From the NCBI GenBank assembly GCA_031283785.1, contig JAITBC010000355.1:1-24623 (forward strand): a stretch of DNA of 24,623 nucleotides. Reading direction: 5' to 3'. Each line of letters begins with the position of its first letter. Position 1 is the stretch's first letter. Of the stretch, positions 16,435 to 24,623 are shown piece after piece. The notes below the pieces were generated by a model. The model searched no databases and was not told where the DNA came from. It saw only the letters and a program-made list of their open reading frames with translations. The DNA is from Tannerella sp. GTDB lineage: Bacteria; Bacteroidota; Bacteroidia; Bacteroidales; Tannerellaceae. The translations under genes were made by a program, and so were the position numbers.

Positions 16435-19400
16435 ATGACATTTATCATGAAAAAAATGCGAAAACGCAAAACAGAAAAAAGATGTTATGGATTTCTACCG
16501 TCAGTAAAGCTGTTCGTACTTTTATTGGCCGTCTCGTTTGGGGTTTGCAGAGCTGAAAATCCTCATCATAAAGAAATCCGGTTAACAGAAAATGAAGCAG
16601 TAACGGCTACTGATATTCAAGGAGTAAACCAGTCAAGGAAAACGGTCAAAGGTGTTATCCGGGATGAGTTCGGGGATATTGTAGCCGGAGCTGCCATAAC
16701 CGTTGACGGCAGTACCAGGGGAGTAACAACGGATATCGACGGCAGTTACTCCATAGAGGTCGGCAGCAACGAAAAATTAGTAATATCCTACATCGGAATG
16801 GAAAGCCAGACAATTCTTGTGGGTGATCAGACGGTTATCAACGTCGTACTCAAGGAAAAGACCAGTGAGTTGGACGAAGTGACGGTCGTGGCATTCGCTA
16901 AACAGAAGAAAGAGAGCGTGATTTCGTCAATACAGAGCGTCAATACTAAGGATTTGGTTATACCGAGCAGTAATCTCACTACTGCTTTTGCAGGACGTAT
17001 TGCAGGAATGATATCCTATCAGACCAGCGGCGAGCCGGGATACGACAACGCTAATTTCTTTATTCGAGGCATCACTACTTTCGGCGCAGGAAAAGTCGAC
17101 CCGTTGATACTGATTGACAACGTGGAAGTCAGTACATCGGACCTGGCAAAATTTCACCCCGATGATATTGCAAGTTTCTCAATTCTGAAGGATGCTACTG
17201 CTACCGCATTATATGGAGCGCGGGGCGCTAATGGCGTTATTCTGGTAACGACCAAAGAGGGGAAAGAAGGAGTGGCAAAAGTGTCGTTCCGACTGGAAAA
17301 TTCTTTTTCGCAACCTACTGCGAGTATCAAAATGGCAGATCCCATTACTTATATGGAACTCGCCAACGAGGCATATGCTACTCGCAGTCTCTTGACGCCC
17401 GTTCCATATTCCCGGCGTCAGATTGAAGCAACGAGTAATCCCGACAGAAATCAGTATGTGTATCCTGCTGTGGACTGGATGGATATGCTGACCCGAGAAA
17501 CCGCCGTCAATCAGCGTGCCAACTTGAGTATTTCGGGTGGAGGGCAGGTAGCCAGGTATTATATCGCCGGTTCGATTACGCAGGACAACGGGATACTGAA
17601 TGTGGACAAACGTAACAATTTCAATACAAATGTCAACTACAAAAAGTATCTGATTCGTTCCAACATCAACATCAACCTGACCAAAACGACTGAAGCCGTG
17701 ATTCGTGTTCACGGTAATTTTGATGATTACACAGGCCCGATGACCGGCGGAAGCGCAATGTATCAAAAGATGTTGCAGGTTAGTCCGGTACGTTTTCCCG
17801 CCTATTTCGAACCGGATGAAATGTATAGAGGCGCGGGTCATATTTTGTTCGGCGGTTACGGAACGGGGAATTATTTGAATCCTTACGCCGAATTAGTGAA
17901 AGGTTATAAACAGGAGAGTAACAGCACGATGATGGCTCAAATGGAAGTGAACCAGAATTTGGATAATTTATTGACCGGATTACGGGCGCGAGTATTGGGG
18001 AACACCACGCGGAAGGCGGCTTTTGACCTCAACCGTGCATATTCTCCGTTTTATTACGAAGTGGGATCATACGACAGGGTGAATGACACATACAGGCTAA
18101 TGGAGTTGAATCCGACTTCGGGAACGGAGGACATCCGTTACGGTGGCGGCGGCAGAACGGTCAACAGTTCATTTTATGGAGAAGCTTCGCTTATCTACAA
18201 TCGTACATTTGTCGAAAAACATATCGTCAGCGGTATGCTGGTGGGGATTATAAGCAATTATCTCTCGGCTAATGTCGATACCAATAATACCAATCTTGTT
18301 ATGGCTTCGCTGCCGGCTCGAAATCTGGGTTTATCTGGACGATTTACATACGGTTACGACAATCGTTATTTCTCCGAATTTAATTTCGGTTACAACGGAT
18401 CCGAAAAATTTGATAAAGGACATCGCTGGGGATTCTTTCCTTCGTTTGGTTTGGCATGGAACGTGTCGAACGAAGCCTTTTGGACAGGAAACCTTAAAGA
18501 TGTGATTTCTAAATTAAAGTTGCGGGGAACTTATGGTTTGGTAGGTAATGATGAAATCAGCAGTACCCGTTTCTTCTACATTTCGGAAGTGCAACTTGGC
18601 GGAGGCGACAATTTTGTTACCGGAGCTAATTTTAACGGTATCAGTCGGAACGGCGTGAAAATAAATAATTATGCCAATCCGAATATAGGATGGGAAACTG
18701 CATATAAAACGAATTTAGGTATAGAACTTGCTTTATTAAAAGACAAAATAGAAATTCAGGCAGACCTGTTTCAGGAATATCGAAAAAACATTCTTCAGAG
18801 TCGGGCCGATATTCCCAATGAGATCGGCCTGTGGGCTACTCCGCAGGCAAACGTAGGCGAGGCGAAAGGCAAGGGAATCGATATATCCGTCGATTACAAT
18901 CACAGTCTAACCCACGAGGCTTGGTTGGTTGGGAGAGCCAATTTTACATATGCGCGTTCTACTTACGAATATTATGAAGAACCGGATTACGAATTGCAGG
19001 GAATGTCATGGCGCTCAAGAAAAAACCATGCCGTGTCGCAACAATGGGGATATGTAGCCGAACGCCTGTTTATCGACGAAGAAGAAATACTCGATTCACC
19101 GCGTCAGGATTTCAGTGAATATCTGGCAGGCGATATTAAATACAAAGATATTGACGGAGATGGCGTTATTAACGAGCGGGATATGGTTCCGATAGGTTAT
19201 CCCACTACTCCCGAAATCAATTACGGATTCGGATTGTCGGCAGGTTACAAAAATCTTGATGTCTCGATATTTTTTCAAGGTTCGGCACGTTCGTCTTTCT
19301 GGATAGACTATGCCGCCATGTCACCCTTCTACAGCAGAGTTCCTCAGTATGAAACACAGATTCATGAAACAGGACTGGCAAAGTTCATAGCAGACGACTA

Positions 19401-19716
19401 CTGGTCTGAATTGTCGCCGAATCCTTATGCCGGCTGGCCCCGCTTATCAAGCTATCCAATAGGCAACAATAATCAGCGCAATACCTGGTTTATGTATGAC
19501 AAGTCTTTTCTACGTTTAAAAAGCGCCGAGATAGGCTATGCTTTGCCGAAAAAGTTGAACAATTATCTGCGCCTGTCGTCATGCCGAATCTATCTTAGTG
19601 GAACAAATTTGCTGTTGTTCAGCAAATTCAAACTCTGGGACGTGGAAATGGGCGGCAATGGACTTGGATATCCTCTGCAAAGAGTGTTTAACATGGGTAT
19701 AAATCTTACATTTTAA
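16435..19716 (+). CDS. SusC/RagA-family TonB-linked outer-membrane transporter (second)
   Basis: This encodes a 1093-residue SusC-like importer. The first ATG gives MTFIMKKMRKRK; the ATG at residue 5 (16447) is an equally good start. A signal peptide spans about 22-40. A carboxypeptidase-regulatory-like domain runs from about 70 to 141 (VKGVIRDEFGDIVAGAAI...), a TonB-box-like DEVTVVAFA is at 147-155, and the plug contains SFSILKDATATALYGARGANGV near residues 245-266. The barrel ends ...FNMGINLTF. It overlaps the downstream susD-like ORF by one base if the first ATG of that ORF is used. Codon choice is more A/T-rich than in the first susC, consistent with an independently acquired locus. Substrate is not deducible. 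Confidence 0.95.
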   Translation: MTFIMKKMRKRKTEKRCYGFLPSVKLFVLLLAVSFGVCRAENPHHKEIRLTENEAVTATDIQGVNQSRKTVKGVIRDEFGDIVAGAAITVDGSTRGVTTDIDGSYSIEVGSNEKLVISYIGMESQTILVGDQTVINVVLKEKTSELDEVTVVAFAKQKKESVISSIQSVNTKDLVIPSSNLTTAFAGRIAGMISYQTSGEPGYDNANFFIRGITTFGAGKVDPLILIDNVEVSTSDLAKFHPDDIASFSILKDATATALYGARGANGVILVTTKEGKEGVAKVSFRLENSFSQPTASIKMADPITYMELANEAYATRSLLTPVPYSRRQIEATSNPDRNQYVYPAVDWMDMLTRETAVNQRANLSISGGGQVARYYIAGSITQDNGILNVDKRNNFNTNVNYKKYLIRSNININLTKTTEAVIRVHGNFDDYTGPMTGGSAMYQKMLQVSPVRFPAYFEPDEMYRGAGHILFGGYGTGNYLNPYAELVKGYKQESNSTMMAQMEVNQNLDNLLTGLRARVLGNTTRKAAFDLNRAYSPFYYEVGSYDRVNDTYRLMELNPTSGTEDIRYGGGGRTVNSSFYGEASLIYNRTFVEKHIVSGMLVGIISNYLSANVDTNNTNLVMASLPARNLGLSGRFTYGYDNRYFSEFNFGYNGSEKFDKGHRWGFFPSFGLAWNVSNEAFWTGNLKDVISKLKLRGTYGLVGNDEISSTRFFYISEVQLGGGDNFVTGANFNGISRNGVKINNYANPNIGWETAYKTNLGIELALLKDKIEIQADLFQEYRKNILQSRADIPNEIGLWATPQANVGEAKGKGIDISVDYNHSLTHEAWLVGRANFTYARSTYEYYEEPDYELQGMSWRSRKNHAVSQQWGYVAERLFIDEEEILDSPRQDFSEYLAGDIKYKDIDGDGVINERDMVPIGYPTTPEINYGFGLSAGYKNLDVSIFFQGSARSSFWIDYAAMSPFYSRVPQYETQIHETGLAKFIADDYWSELSPNPYAGWPRLSSYPIGNNNQRNTWFMYDKSFLRLKSAEIGYALPKKLNNYLRLSSCRIYLSGTNLLLFSKFKLWDVEMGGNGLGYPLQRVFNMGINLTF

Positions 19717-21677
19717 TGAAATTTCCAAATAATAAGAGTATGAAAAAAAATATTTTTATATTTATCACATTTTCGATACTGACAGTTTCCTGCACCGATT
19801 ATCTTGATGTAATGCCCGATAATATTACAACAGTCGATCATGCTTTCAAATCACGTTATCAGGCGGAAGGTTTTCTGTACGGACTTTTTGCTTCTCTTCC
19901 CGAGTTTGCTAATCCCGGATCGAATCCCGCGATGATGGGTGGAGATGAAATATGGTTTAGCGTTGATGGACAGGGATTGAGCAATACGCTCTGGTACATT
20001 CCTCAAGGCGGTCAGGGGACGAATGCTCCATTAGCAAATTATTGGGCGTCGCGTCAGACGTCCTACAGTCTGAATGGAGGTAAACCATTGTTTACTGCGC
20101 TGAGAGATTGTAATATCTTTCTTGAAAATATCCATCTCCCTTTTGACCTTACGGAAGATGAGCGTATTCGCTGGACAGGCGAAGCGCTGTTTTTGAAAGC
20201 TTTTTATCATTTCTGGCTGTTTCGCATGTATGGGCCTGTACCTCTGATGAAAGAAAATGTTGAGATTAGCGCTGTACAAAACGAAGTGCGTCCATATAGA
20301 GAGCCGGTGGACGATGTAGTCGATTACATTGTTTCGCTGCTTGATTCGGCGACGGTAAGATTGCCTTTAAACATCGAAGATGTAGTGAACGATATGGGAC
20401 GACCAACCAAAGCGATAGCCCTTGCCGTAAAAGCGCAGGTTTTGACTTTGGCGGCAAGCCCCCTGTTCAACGGTACGGAGGATGGTGGCGCCAATCCGGA
20501 CTATCTCAATATAGTTGACAGACGCGACATTCATCTTTTCCCTCAAACTTACAGCGCCGAAAAATGGCAAAAAGCGGTACAAGCGTTAAAAGAAGCCATA
20601 GATATGGCAGATGCGGCAAAACATCAACTGTATGACTTTCGAATAACTAATGCAAATCTGATAGCGGGTTTGAATGAAAAAACCATCCTGGCGATGCAGG
20701 TAAGAGGAGCAGCTACCGAAAGATGGAATGATGAAATCATCTGGGGCGATTCAAGGTCGAACACAGACGCTTTGCAGCGCTCATGTCAGCCACTGTTTGC
20801 CGAACTGCAGGCAGCCGGAGGAGTAAGGGCTAATTATGCTCCTACACAAAGAATTGTAGAACAATTTTATACAAAGAACGGCGTACCCATAGAAGAAGAC
20901 AAAGAATGGGCGAACGTCAATCCTTTGGAAATTACAACGGCAACAGATGACGATAAATTCTATATCCAGCAGGGCTATCGTACATTCAAACTTTATTTTG
21001 ACCGTGAAGCTCGCTTCTACGGTTCCGTCATATTTGCCGGGGGGACACTGTATGGCAATGCCAGAACTGCGGCGGACGACAATCTTTGGGTAACAAACTT
21101 CAGACAGACGCCAAGCAGTATTCTGGGAAGTTTTCAAAGAGCTTCCATTACAGGATATTTATGCAAGAAGTTGCTTAATTTTAGATCGTCGGTACCTCTT
21201 ACCAGCGATGCTTTTACACAGGAACGATACGCCTTTCCCATCATTCGTCTGGCAGATCTGTACTTGATGTATGCCGAAGCATTGAACGAAGTCAATGGCC
21301 CAAATGCCGAAGTATATAAGTATATTGATGCGGTAAGACATCGTACCGGATTAGGCGGCGTGGTAGAGAGTTGGCGCGATCATGCGCTCGACCCGTCCAA
21401 ACCTTTGACAAAAGCGGGAATGAGGGATATCATACGTCGTGAACGTCTCAATGAACTTGCTTTTGAAGGTAGCCGCTTCTGGGATCTGAAACGCTGGAAA
21501 CTTGCCGAAACATATTTTAATGGCAAACCCATACGCGGCATTATAGCCGATGAAGATGGAAATATTTCCGTCAACGAAATATTCCGGTTGGAGTATAGCA
21601 CAAAAGATTATTTGTGGCCAATCAAGGTAAGCAATTTGGCAAGCAATCCTAATCTGGTGCAAAATCCCGGATGGTAG
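19716..21677 (+). CDS. SusD/RagB-family lipoprotein (second)
   Basis: This encodes the surface lipoprotein partner of the second SusC. The first ATG overlaps the susC stop (TAATG), but the ATG at 19740 begins MKKNIFIFITFSILTVSC, a compact lipoprotein signal with the lipidated Cys immediately after TVS. That start is preferred and gives a 645-residue protein, large for the family. The SusD helical core is seen early (YQAEGFLYGLFASLPEF; later ALFLKAFYHFWLFRMYGPVPL). The C-terminal signature is RRERLNELAFEGSRFWDLKR, with a tail of NPNLVQNPGW. A glycan-binding protein gene follows after 41 nt in the same operon. Confidence 0.94.
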   Translation: MKFPNNKSMKKNIFIFITFSILTVSCTDYLDVMPDNITTVDHAFKSRYQAEGFLYGLFASLPEFANPGSNPAMMGGDEIWFSVDGQGLSNTLWYIPQGGQGTNAPLANYWASRQTSYSLNGGKPLFTALRDCNIFLENIHLPFDLTEDERIRWTGEALFLKAFYHFWLFRMYGPVPLMKENVEISAVQNEVRPYREPVDDVVDYIVSLLDSATVRLPLNIEDVVNDMGRPTKAIALAVKAQVLTLAASPLFNGTEDGGANPDYLNIVDRRDIHLFPQTYSAEKWQKAVQALKEAIDMADAAKHQLYDFRITNANLIAGLNEKTILAMQVRGAATERWNDEIIWGDSRSNTDALQRSCQPLFAELQAAGGVRANYAPTQRIVEQFYTKNGVPIEEDKEWANVNPLEITTATDDDKFYIQQGYRTFKLYFDREARFYGSVIFAGGTLYGNARTAADDNLWVTNFRQTPSSILGSFQRASITGYLCKKLLNFRSSVPLTSDAFTQERYAFPIIRLADLYLMYAEALNEVNGPNAEVYKYIDAVRHRTGLGGVVESWRDHALDPSKPLTKAGMRDIIRRERLNELAFEGSRFWDLKRWKLAETYFNGKPIRGIIADEDGNISVNEIFRLEYSTKDYLWPIKVSNLASNPNLVQNPGW

Positions 21678-21718
21678 TTACTAAGAGTTGATGATTTATA
21701 AAAAAATAGACTATTATC

Positions 21719-23080
21719 ATGAAACGTAAAAATATATTTGAAAAAATGAAAATCATTGTGTGTTTTCTGATTGTTTTGCCGGTAATATTTTTATGCTCGT
21801 GCGAACAGGTGAAGGACTGGCACGATCCGGCAGATAGCGACGCTCCCGCACCTGTAACAAATCCGCAGGTCGAAAATCTGAACGGCGGAGCTAAAATTAC
21901 CTACATTCTGCCTGCTGATAAAGACCTGCTGGGAGTGAAAGCGGTATATTCGCTTGACGACGGCAAAGAAAGGGAATCTTTCGCTTCGGCTTCCAGAGAT
22001 TCCATTATACTCGAAGGTTATGGAACTACCGGACAATATACGGTAACGCTCTATGCCATGGATAAAAGCAGAAACGAATCGGAGCCTGTATACGTAATTA
22101 TCGAACCCATGGCGCCGCCGGTCGATCTGCTCCGGCAAACGTTGACTGTGCAACAGGCGTTCAGCGGCGTTTTCCTTAGTTGGGAAAATATCTTTGAGAA
22201 GGAAATGGCTATTACACTGTATGCCGCCGATTCAACCGGATTCCTGCAATATTCCGACACTTATTATACGAATGCCAAAAGCGGCAGCACAACATTCCGG
22301 GGATTCGACGATACGGAACGGGATTTCAGGATCGAAATTCGCGACCGCTGGAATAATTATGCCATTCCTTTCGATACGGTAATTATACCGCTTAAAGAAG
22401 TGGAGATTTTCGGACGTGAAAACGGCCTGACTATTTGGGGTATGTATGGAAATGACAATGAACTGTATAAATATATGGGAAACATTCCATGCCCAAGCAC
22501 TTATTGGGAAAGATTTACCGACGGTGTAGGTTATGGCGCTTATTATCAGCTGATAAACTGGAGTACTAATTTTTTTACGGGTGTTGAGCAAATGTTATTT
22601 ATTCCGTATTACATCACTATCGACATGAAAAAAACGGCATCCTACAGCCGCTTCAAATGGTGGCAGGGAAACAGAAGTCCGATAGGTTCGGCATCTATTC
22701 CCATTGTATTTTCACTATGGGGGACTAATAATCCGAAGCCGGTGGATCTGGCGGCTGGCCAAATAGTAAATCTCCAATACTGGACCGAATGGAAAACCGT
22801 AGCAGGAGTTGAAGTGAACGGAACAGGAGAATGGATGAACGACTGGGAAAAATTAGGCGAATACAGACTGGTATATCCTTCCGGAATGACTAAGTATGTC
22901 GCAGGACAGGTAACAGCCGATGACCAGCTTTTTATTCAAAACGGATTCGATTTTGACGTCGATCCTGCCATGACATCCAAGCCGTTCCGCTATCTGCGAT
23001 TTCGGGTCGAAGAATCTAATAGCAACGAACAGTGGATGCTCTCAGAACTTCAGTTTTTCGGTAATTTTGTGGAAGAATGA
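21719..23080 (+). CDS. SusE-position surface glycan-binding lipoprotein (DUF4959/DUF5126/DUF5000 type)
   Basis: This encodes a 453-residue lipoprotein placed directly after susCD, the usual position of a surface glycan-binding protein. A signal peptide precedes a lipobox ending LCSC with C28. Two fibronectin-like beta domains follow: about 38-132 (APAPVTNPQVENLNGGAKITY...) and about 133-232 (PPVDLLRQTLTVQQAFSGV...). The C-terminal region of about 240-450 starts with IFGRENGLTIWGMYG and ends with FRYLRFRVEESNSNEQWMLSELQFFG, an F5/8-type-C-like sandwich ending. This order matches DUF4959, DUF5126 and DUF5000. It should bind glycan at the surface and has no catalytic motif. It is the last gene of the operon and is followed by hairpins. 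Confidence 0.88.
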   Translation: MKRKNIFEKMKIIVCFLIVLPVIFLCSCEQVKDWHDPADSDAPAPVTNPQVENLNGGAKITYILPADKDLLGVKAVYSLDDGKERESFASASRDSIILEGYGTTGQYTVTLYAMDKSRNESEPVYVIIEPMAPPVDLLRQTLTVQQAFSGVFLSWENIFEKEMAITLYAADSTGFLQYSDTYYTNAKSGSTTFRGFDDTERDFRIEIRDRWNNYAIPFDTVIIPLKEVEIFGRENGLTIWGMYGNDNELYKYMGNIPCPSTYWERFTDGVGYGAYYQLINWSTNFFTGVEQMLFIPYYITIDMKKTASYSRFKWWQGNRSPIGSASIPIVFSLWGTNNPKPVDLAAGQIVNLQYWTEWKTVAGVEVNGTGEWMNDWEKLGEYRLVYPSGMTKYVAGQVTADDQLFIQNGFDFDVDPAMTSKPFRYLRFRVEESNSNEQWMLSELQFFGNFVEE

Positions 23081-23108
23081 GCGATTCTCAAACAGGTTTT
23101 TAAAACCA

Positions 23109-23134
23109 GGTAAGTTTCTATCTATAAACTTACC
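23109..23134. other. Small hairpin after glycan-binding protein gene
   Basis: 9-bp perfect stem GGTAAGTTT / AAACTTACC with an 8-nt loop, 28 nt after the stop codon. It has no T-run and so is probably an auxiliary 3' hairpin ahead of the main terminator. Confidence 0.5.
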
Positions 23135-23160
23135 GTAAAGCCAAAGAGGAACAAAAATAG

Positions 23161-23208
23161 GACAAACTTCTTAAATTCAGTAATTTATAGAAGTTTGTCT
23201 TTATTTTA
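23161..23208 (+). terminator. Strong terminator of second susCD operon
   Basis: An 11-bp perfect stem GACAAACTTCT (23161-23171) / AGAAGTTTGTC (23189-23199) continues inward as TAAATT / AATTTA with one bulged T and a CAGT loop, giving about 17 pairs. TTTATTTTA follows. Confidence 0.8.
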
Positions 23209-23286
23209 TGTTAATTTTGGTTATGTATAATTATAGCATACTTATCCCAAAATGTCTACTAGGATATAACGAGCTGATAATGAGTG

Positions 23287-23398
23287 TTTGTTCTAATGGA
23301 CTCCATTAGAAAATAAAACTTGCAATATACTGTTAATCAATCAAGAACAATACATTAATGCTGTTCAAAACAGCATTTTTAAAATGAATTTGTTCTAA
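23287..23398. repeat. 10-bp direct repeats TTTGTTCTAA flanking the repeat B segment
   Basis: TTTGTTCTAA occurs at 23287-23296 and 23389-23398, bracketing 92 bp inside the IS1-like remnant. The arrangement resembles a target-site duplication around an insertion. However, the right-hand copy partly overlaps the end of the alignment with repeat copy A, so the border is not certain. Confidence 0.45.
23321..23396 (+). repeat. Dispersed 76-bp repeat, copy B
   Basis: Aligns without gaps to the reverse complement of 5127-5202 (64 of 76 identical by hand). It contains a perfect hairpin AATGCTGTT / AACAGCATT with a CAA loop at 23357-23377, followed by TTTT. A separate 9-bp hairpin TTCTAATGG / CCATTAGAA (23291-23311) lies just upstream. 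Confidence 0.75.
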
Positions 23399-23595
23399 AA
23401 CCAAGACCTTCCAAATACATGGATAAAGCTATGCGTTTGACTTCAACCGCCTTTACATTCGATTTGATTGATACGGTATAACGATAATTGCATGTTTTGT
23501 ATTTGTATCGTTACCTACCGCGAATCTTACAGTCTTTTACATCATGACTACTTTTACTTTTGGGACAATCCGGAATTCAACTTTCTTTCTTGTCG

Positions 23596-23626
23596 CAAAA
23601 GTACAATATCTATCTGATACTAACAA
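23596..23626 (-). promoter_or_regulatory. Minus-strand promoter-like sequence ahead of IS1-like remnant
   Basis: On the minus strand, TTG (plus 23624-23626), a 20-nt spacer and TACTTTTG (plus 23596-23603) fit the Bacteroidota -33/-7 promoter and point into the transposase remnant. It probably was the transposase promoter. Confidence 0.45.
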
Positions 23627-23661
23627 CATCTATCCCTATGGATTTGGCTTATATTTATCAG

Positions 23662-24623
23662 TTATTTCGAAAACCGGTCTGTTTCCAATGAGCCGCTTTT
23701 TGCTTTATCTTCGACCTTTTCGCCACCTCTCAGTTTAAAAATAAACGAGAGTTGAACAAACCGGCTGTTACGATGAAAATGTTCGCGGCCGTAATTATCG
23801 CCGAAATACAGTTCGCTAAAAGTTTTGTTCGAATTAAAAATATCATGTACGTTCAGCGATAATGACCAGTTGTCTTTTGGAGAATTATAGTATGCTCCAG
23901 CATTCATTAACCAGCGAGTATGGAAGATATAAACAAGATTGTTGTATTTCGGGTAGAGATAATAATAGCAGTTGACCCCTAACTGTTTTGTTATTTGATA
24001 ATTACCTGATGCGGTTAGAATGCCTCGCCAATAATCACTTTTCCCTTGTCGAAATTCAAATCCGTTCTTCGGGTTTTTATACAGTACATGCTGTATATGT
24101 CCTCCTGCCTGTCCGGACAGTTTATCCGACAACAGTTTATAATAGATATTCCCTCCTGCGTAACCTCTACTGTAATCGGCAATGTTATGATATGCATATT
24201 CTGTGATAAGCGGGTCAACGGAACTGTTTCTTATCACAAGACCTCTTAAATTAGAAGCAGATTCATATCCCATAAAGATGTTTATGAATTGATAAAATAA
24301 ATTTCTCCATTCTAAAGTATGCGCTATTGTCGGCTTCTGTTCCGGATTACCTTTGGTATAGGAATATTGATTGGAATAACGTATTGCGGGTAACATCAAC
24401 TCATAATCGGGCCGTGTAATAGAAGAGCCGAGCGACAATGATGATTGAAAACTTTGGAATTTACTATTGTACGAGACTGTCAAATAGGGGAATAAATTCG
24501 TATACGAATCTGTGATTTTTTCATTAAACGTTTTGAAATCAAGAAAATAATAAGTGTGTTCGGCCCGTAATGAAGCGCTTGCCGACCATTGCGTGTTAAA
24601 TGTACAGTTTAGTTTTGTGTAAC
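23662..24623 (-). CDS. Outer-membrane beta-barrel/TonB-dependent receptor, C-terminal part
   Basis: The minus strand is open from the window edge (24623) to a TAA at 23662, giving about 319 residues; the N-terminus lies outside. The sequence has alternating barrel strands, for example YTKLNCTFNTQWSASASLRA, then QSSLSLGSSITRPDYELMLP and RYSNQYSYTKGNPEQKPTIA. The 'S..ITRP.Y..L.P..RY.N......GNP.L.P' signature is the one seen in outer-membrane beta-barrel family receptors (PF14905 type), which are TonB-linked but distinct from SusC. The tail FIFKLRGGEKVEDKAKS... is also typical, with a charged extension after the last strand. It is convergent with the second susCD operon. Substrate unknown. Confidence 0.85.
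   Translation of the reverse strand, partial: YTKLNCTFNTQWSASASLRAEHTYYFLDFKTFNEKITDSYTNLFPYLTVSYNSKFQSFQSSLSLGSSITRPDYELMLPAIRYSNQYSYTKGNPEQKPTIAHTLEWRNLFYQFINIFMGYESASNLRGLVIRNSSVDPLITEYAYHNIADYSRGYAGGNIYYKLLSDKLSGQAGGHIQHVLYKNPKNGFEFRQGKSDYWRGILTASGNYQITKQLGVNCYYYLYPKYNNLVYIFHTRWLMNAGAYYNSPKDNWSLSLNVHDIFNSNKTFSELYFGDNYGREHFHRNSRFVQLSFIFKLRGGEKVEDKAKSGSLETDRFSK

Larger units (their letters stand above)
23205..23570 (-). pseudogene. Decayed IS1-like transposase, interrupted by repeat copy B
   Basis: Reading the minus strand from about 23570 gives DCPKSKSSHDVKDCKIRGR, a stop, then RYKYKTCNYRYTV and VKRIALSMYLEGLGFRTN. This is the zinc-ribbon plus helix-turn-helix start of an IS1-like transposase. 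Cysteines of the zinc ribbon are already lost (CPKS and YKTC where CPxC and CKxC are expected). After GFRTN at about 23390 the reading is broken by non-coding DNA that contains the 76-bp repeat. Beyond it, SRHFGISML, a stop, and LYITKI (about 23205-23245) look like the next part of the helix-turn-helix (GRxxGIS...VYxWI). The catalytic domain is absent. Confidence 0.6.

Noticed and set aside
23544..23738. 64-codon plus-strand ORF between the repeat and the receptor gene
   Set aside because: It is antisense to the IS1-like remnant and to the end of the receptor gene, with no family match.
24481..24483. TTG as the start of the minus-strand receptor gene
   Set aside because: The reading frame stays open with barrel-like sequence to the window edge at 24623, so this is an internal codon and the gene is truncated by the window.

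Overview
The window reads as chromosomal DNA of a Bacteroidota bacterium, most likely order Bacteroidales. The evidence is two SusC/SusD outer-membrane glycan-uptake pairs, a three-subunit Bacteroidales-type fumarate reductase/succinate dehydrogenase operon, -7 boxes of the form TAnnTTTG ahead of several operons, and A-rich leaders instead of strong Shine-Dalgarno sites. No rRNA, tRNA or CRISPR array is visible. Genus cannot be assigned from the sequence alone.

Layout. 1-324: leader and promoter of the first uptake operon. 325-5053: SusC-like TonB-dependent transporter and SusD-like lipoprotein, closed by a strong terminator and with no enzyme or regulator attached. 5054-5348: intergenic region carrying one copy of a 76-bp dispersed repeat. 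5349-6656: PagL-like lipid A deacylase (acyloxyacyl hydrolase). 6657-6979: minus-strand coding debris, then a promoter. 6980-9171: tightly overlapping three-gene operon of a small GNAT-like protein, an IbrA-type PP-loop protein (DUF3440) and an IbrB-type ParB-like protein. 9382-12822: cytochrome b, flavoprotein and iron-sulfur subunits of quinol:fumarate reductase/succinate dehydrogenase, with its own promoter and terminator. 13054-15224: secreted alpha/beta hydrolase and a GH43 lipoprotein resembling exo-beta-1,3-galactanases. 15225-16434: a rearrangement scar with a frameshifted DDE transposase fragment, a frameshifted 5' fragment of a secreted glycosidase, a (AG)24 microsatellite 69 nt inside a small ORF with its own promoter-like box, an alternating purine-pyrimidine tract and a perfect 24-bp palindrome. 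16435-23080: second SusC/SusD pair with a DUF4959/DUF5126/DUF5000-type surface glycan-binding lipoprotein and a hairpin terminator. 23081-23661: decayed IS1-like transposase interrupted by the second copy of the 76-bp repeat. 23662-24623: C-terminal part of a minus-strand outer-membrane beta-barrel receptor that continues beyond the window.

How the genes fit together. The SusC/SusD systems bind and import glycans across the outer membrane. The GH43 enzyme and the esterase-like hydrolase may process such glycans (arabinogalactan is a reasonable guess), and the fumarate reductase is the terminal step of the succinate fermentation typical of these organisms. The lipid A deacylase would remodel the outer leaflet in which the transporters sit.

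The least explained parts are the three-gene IbrA/IbrB cassette, the (AG)24 tract that could switch a reading frame, and the 76-bp repeat found in opposite orientations about 18 kb apart.
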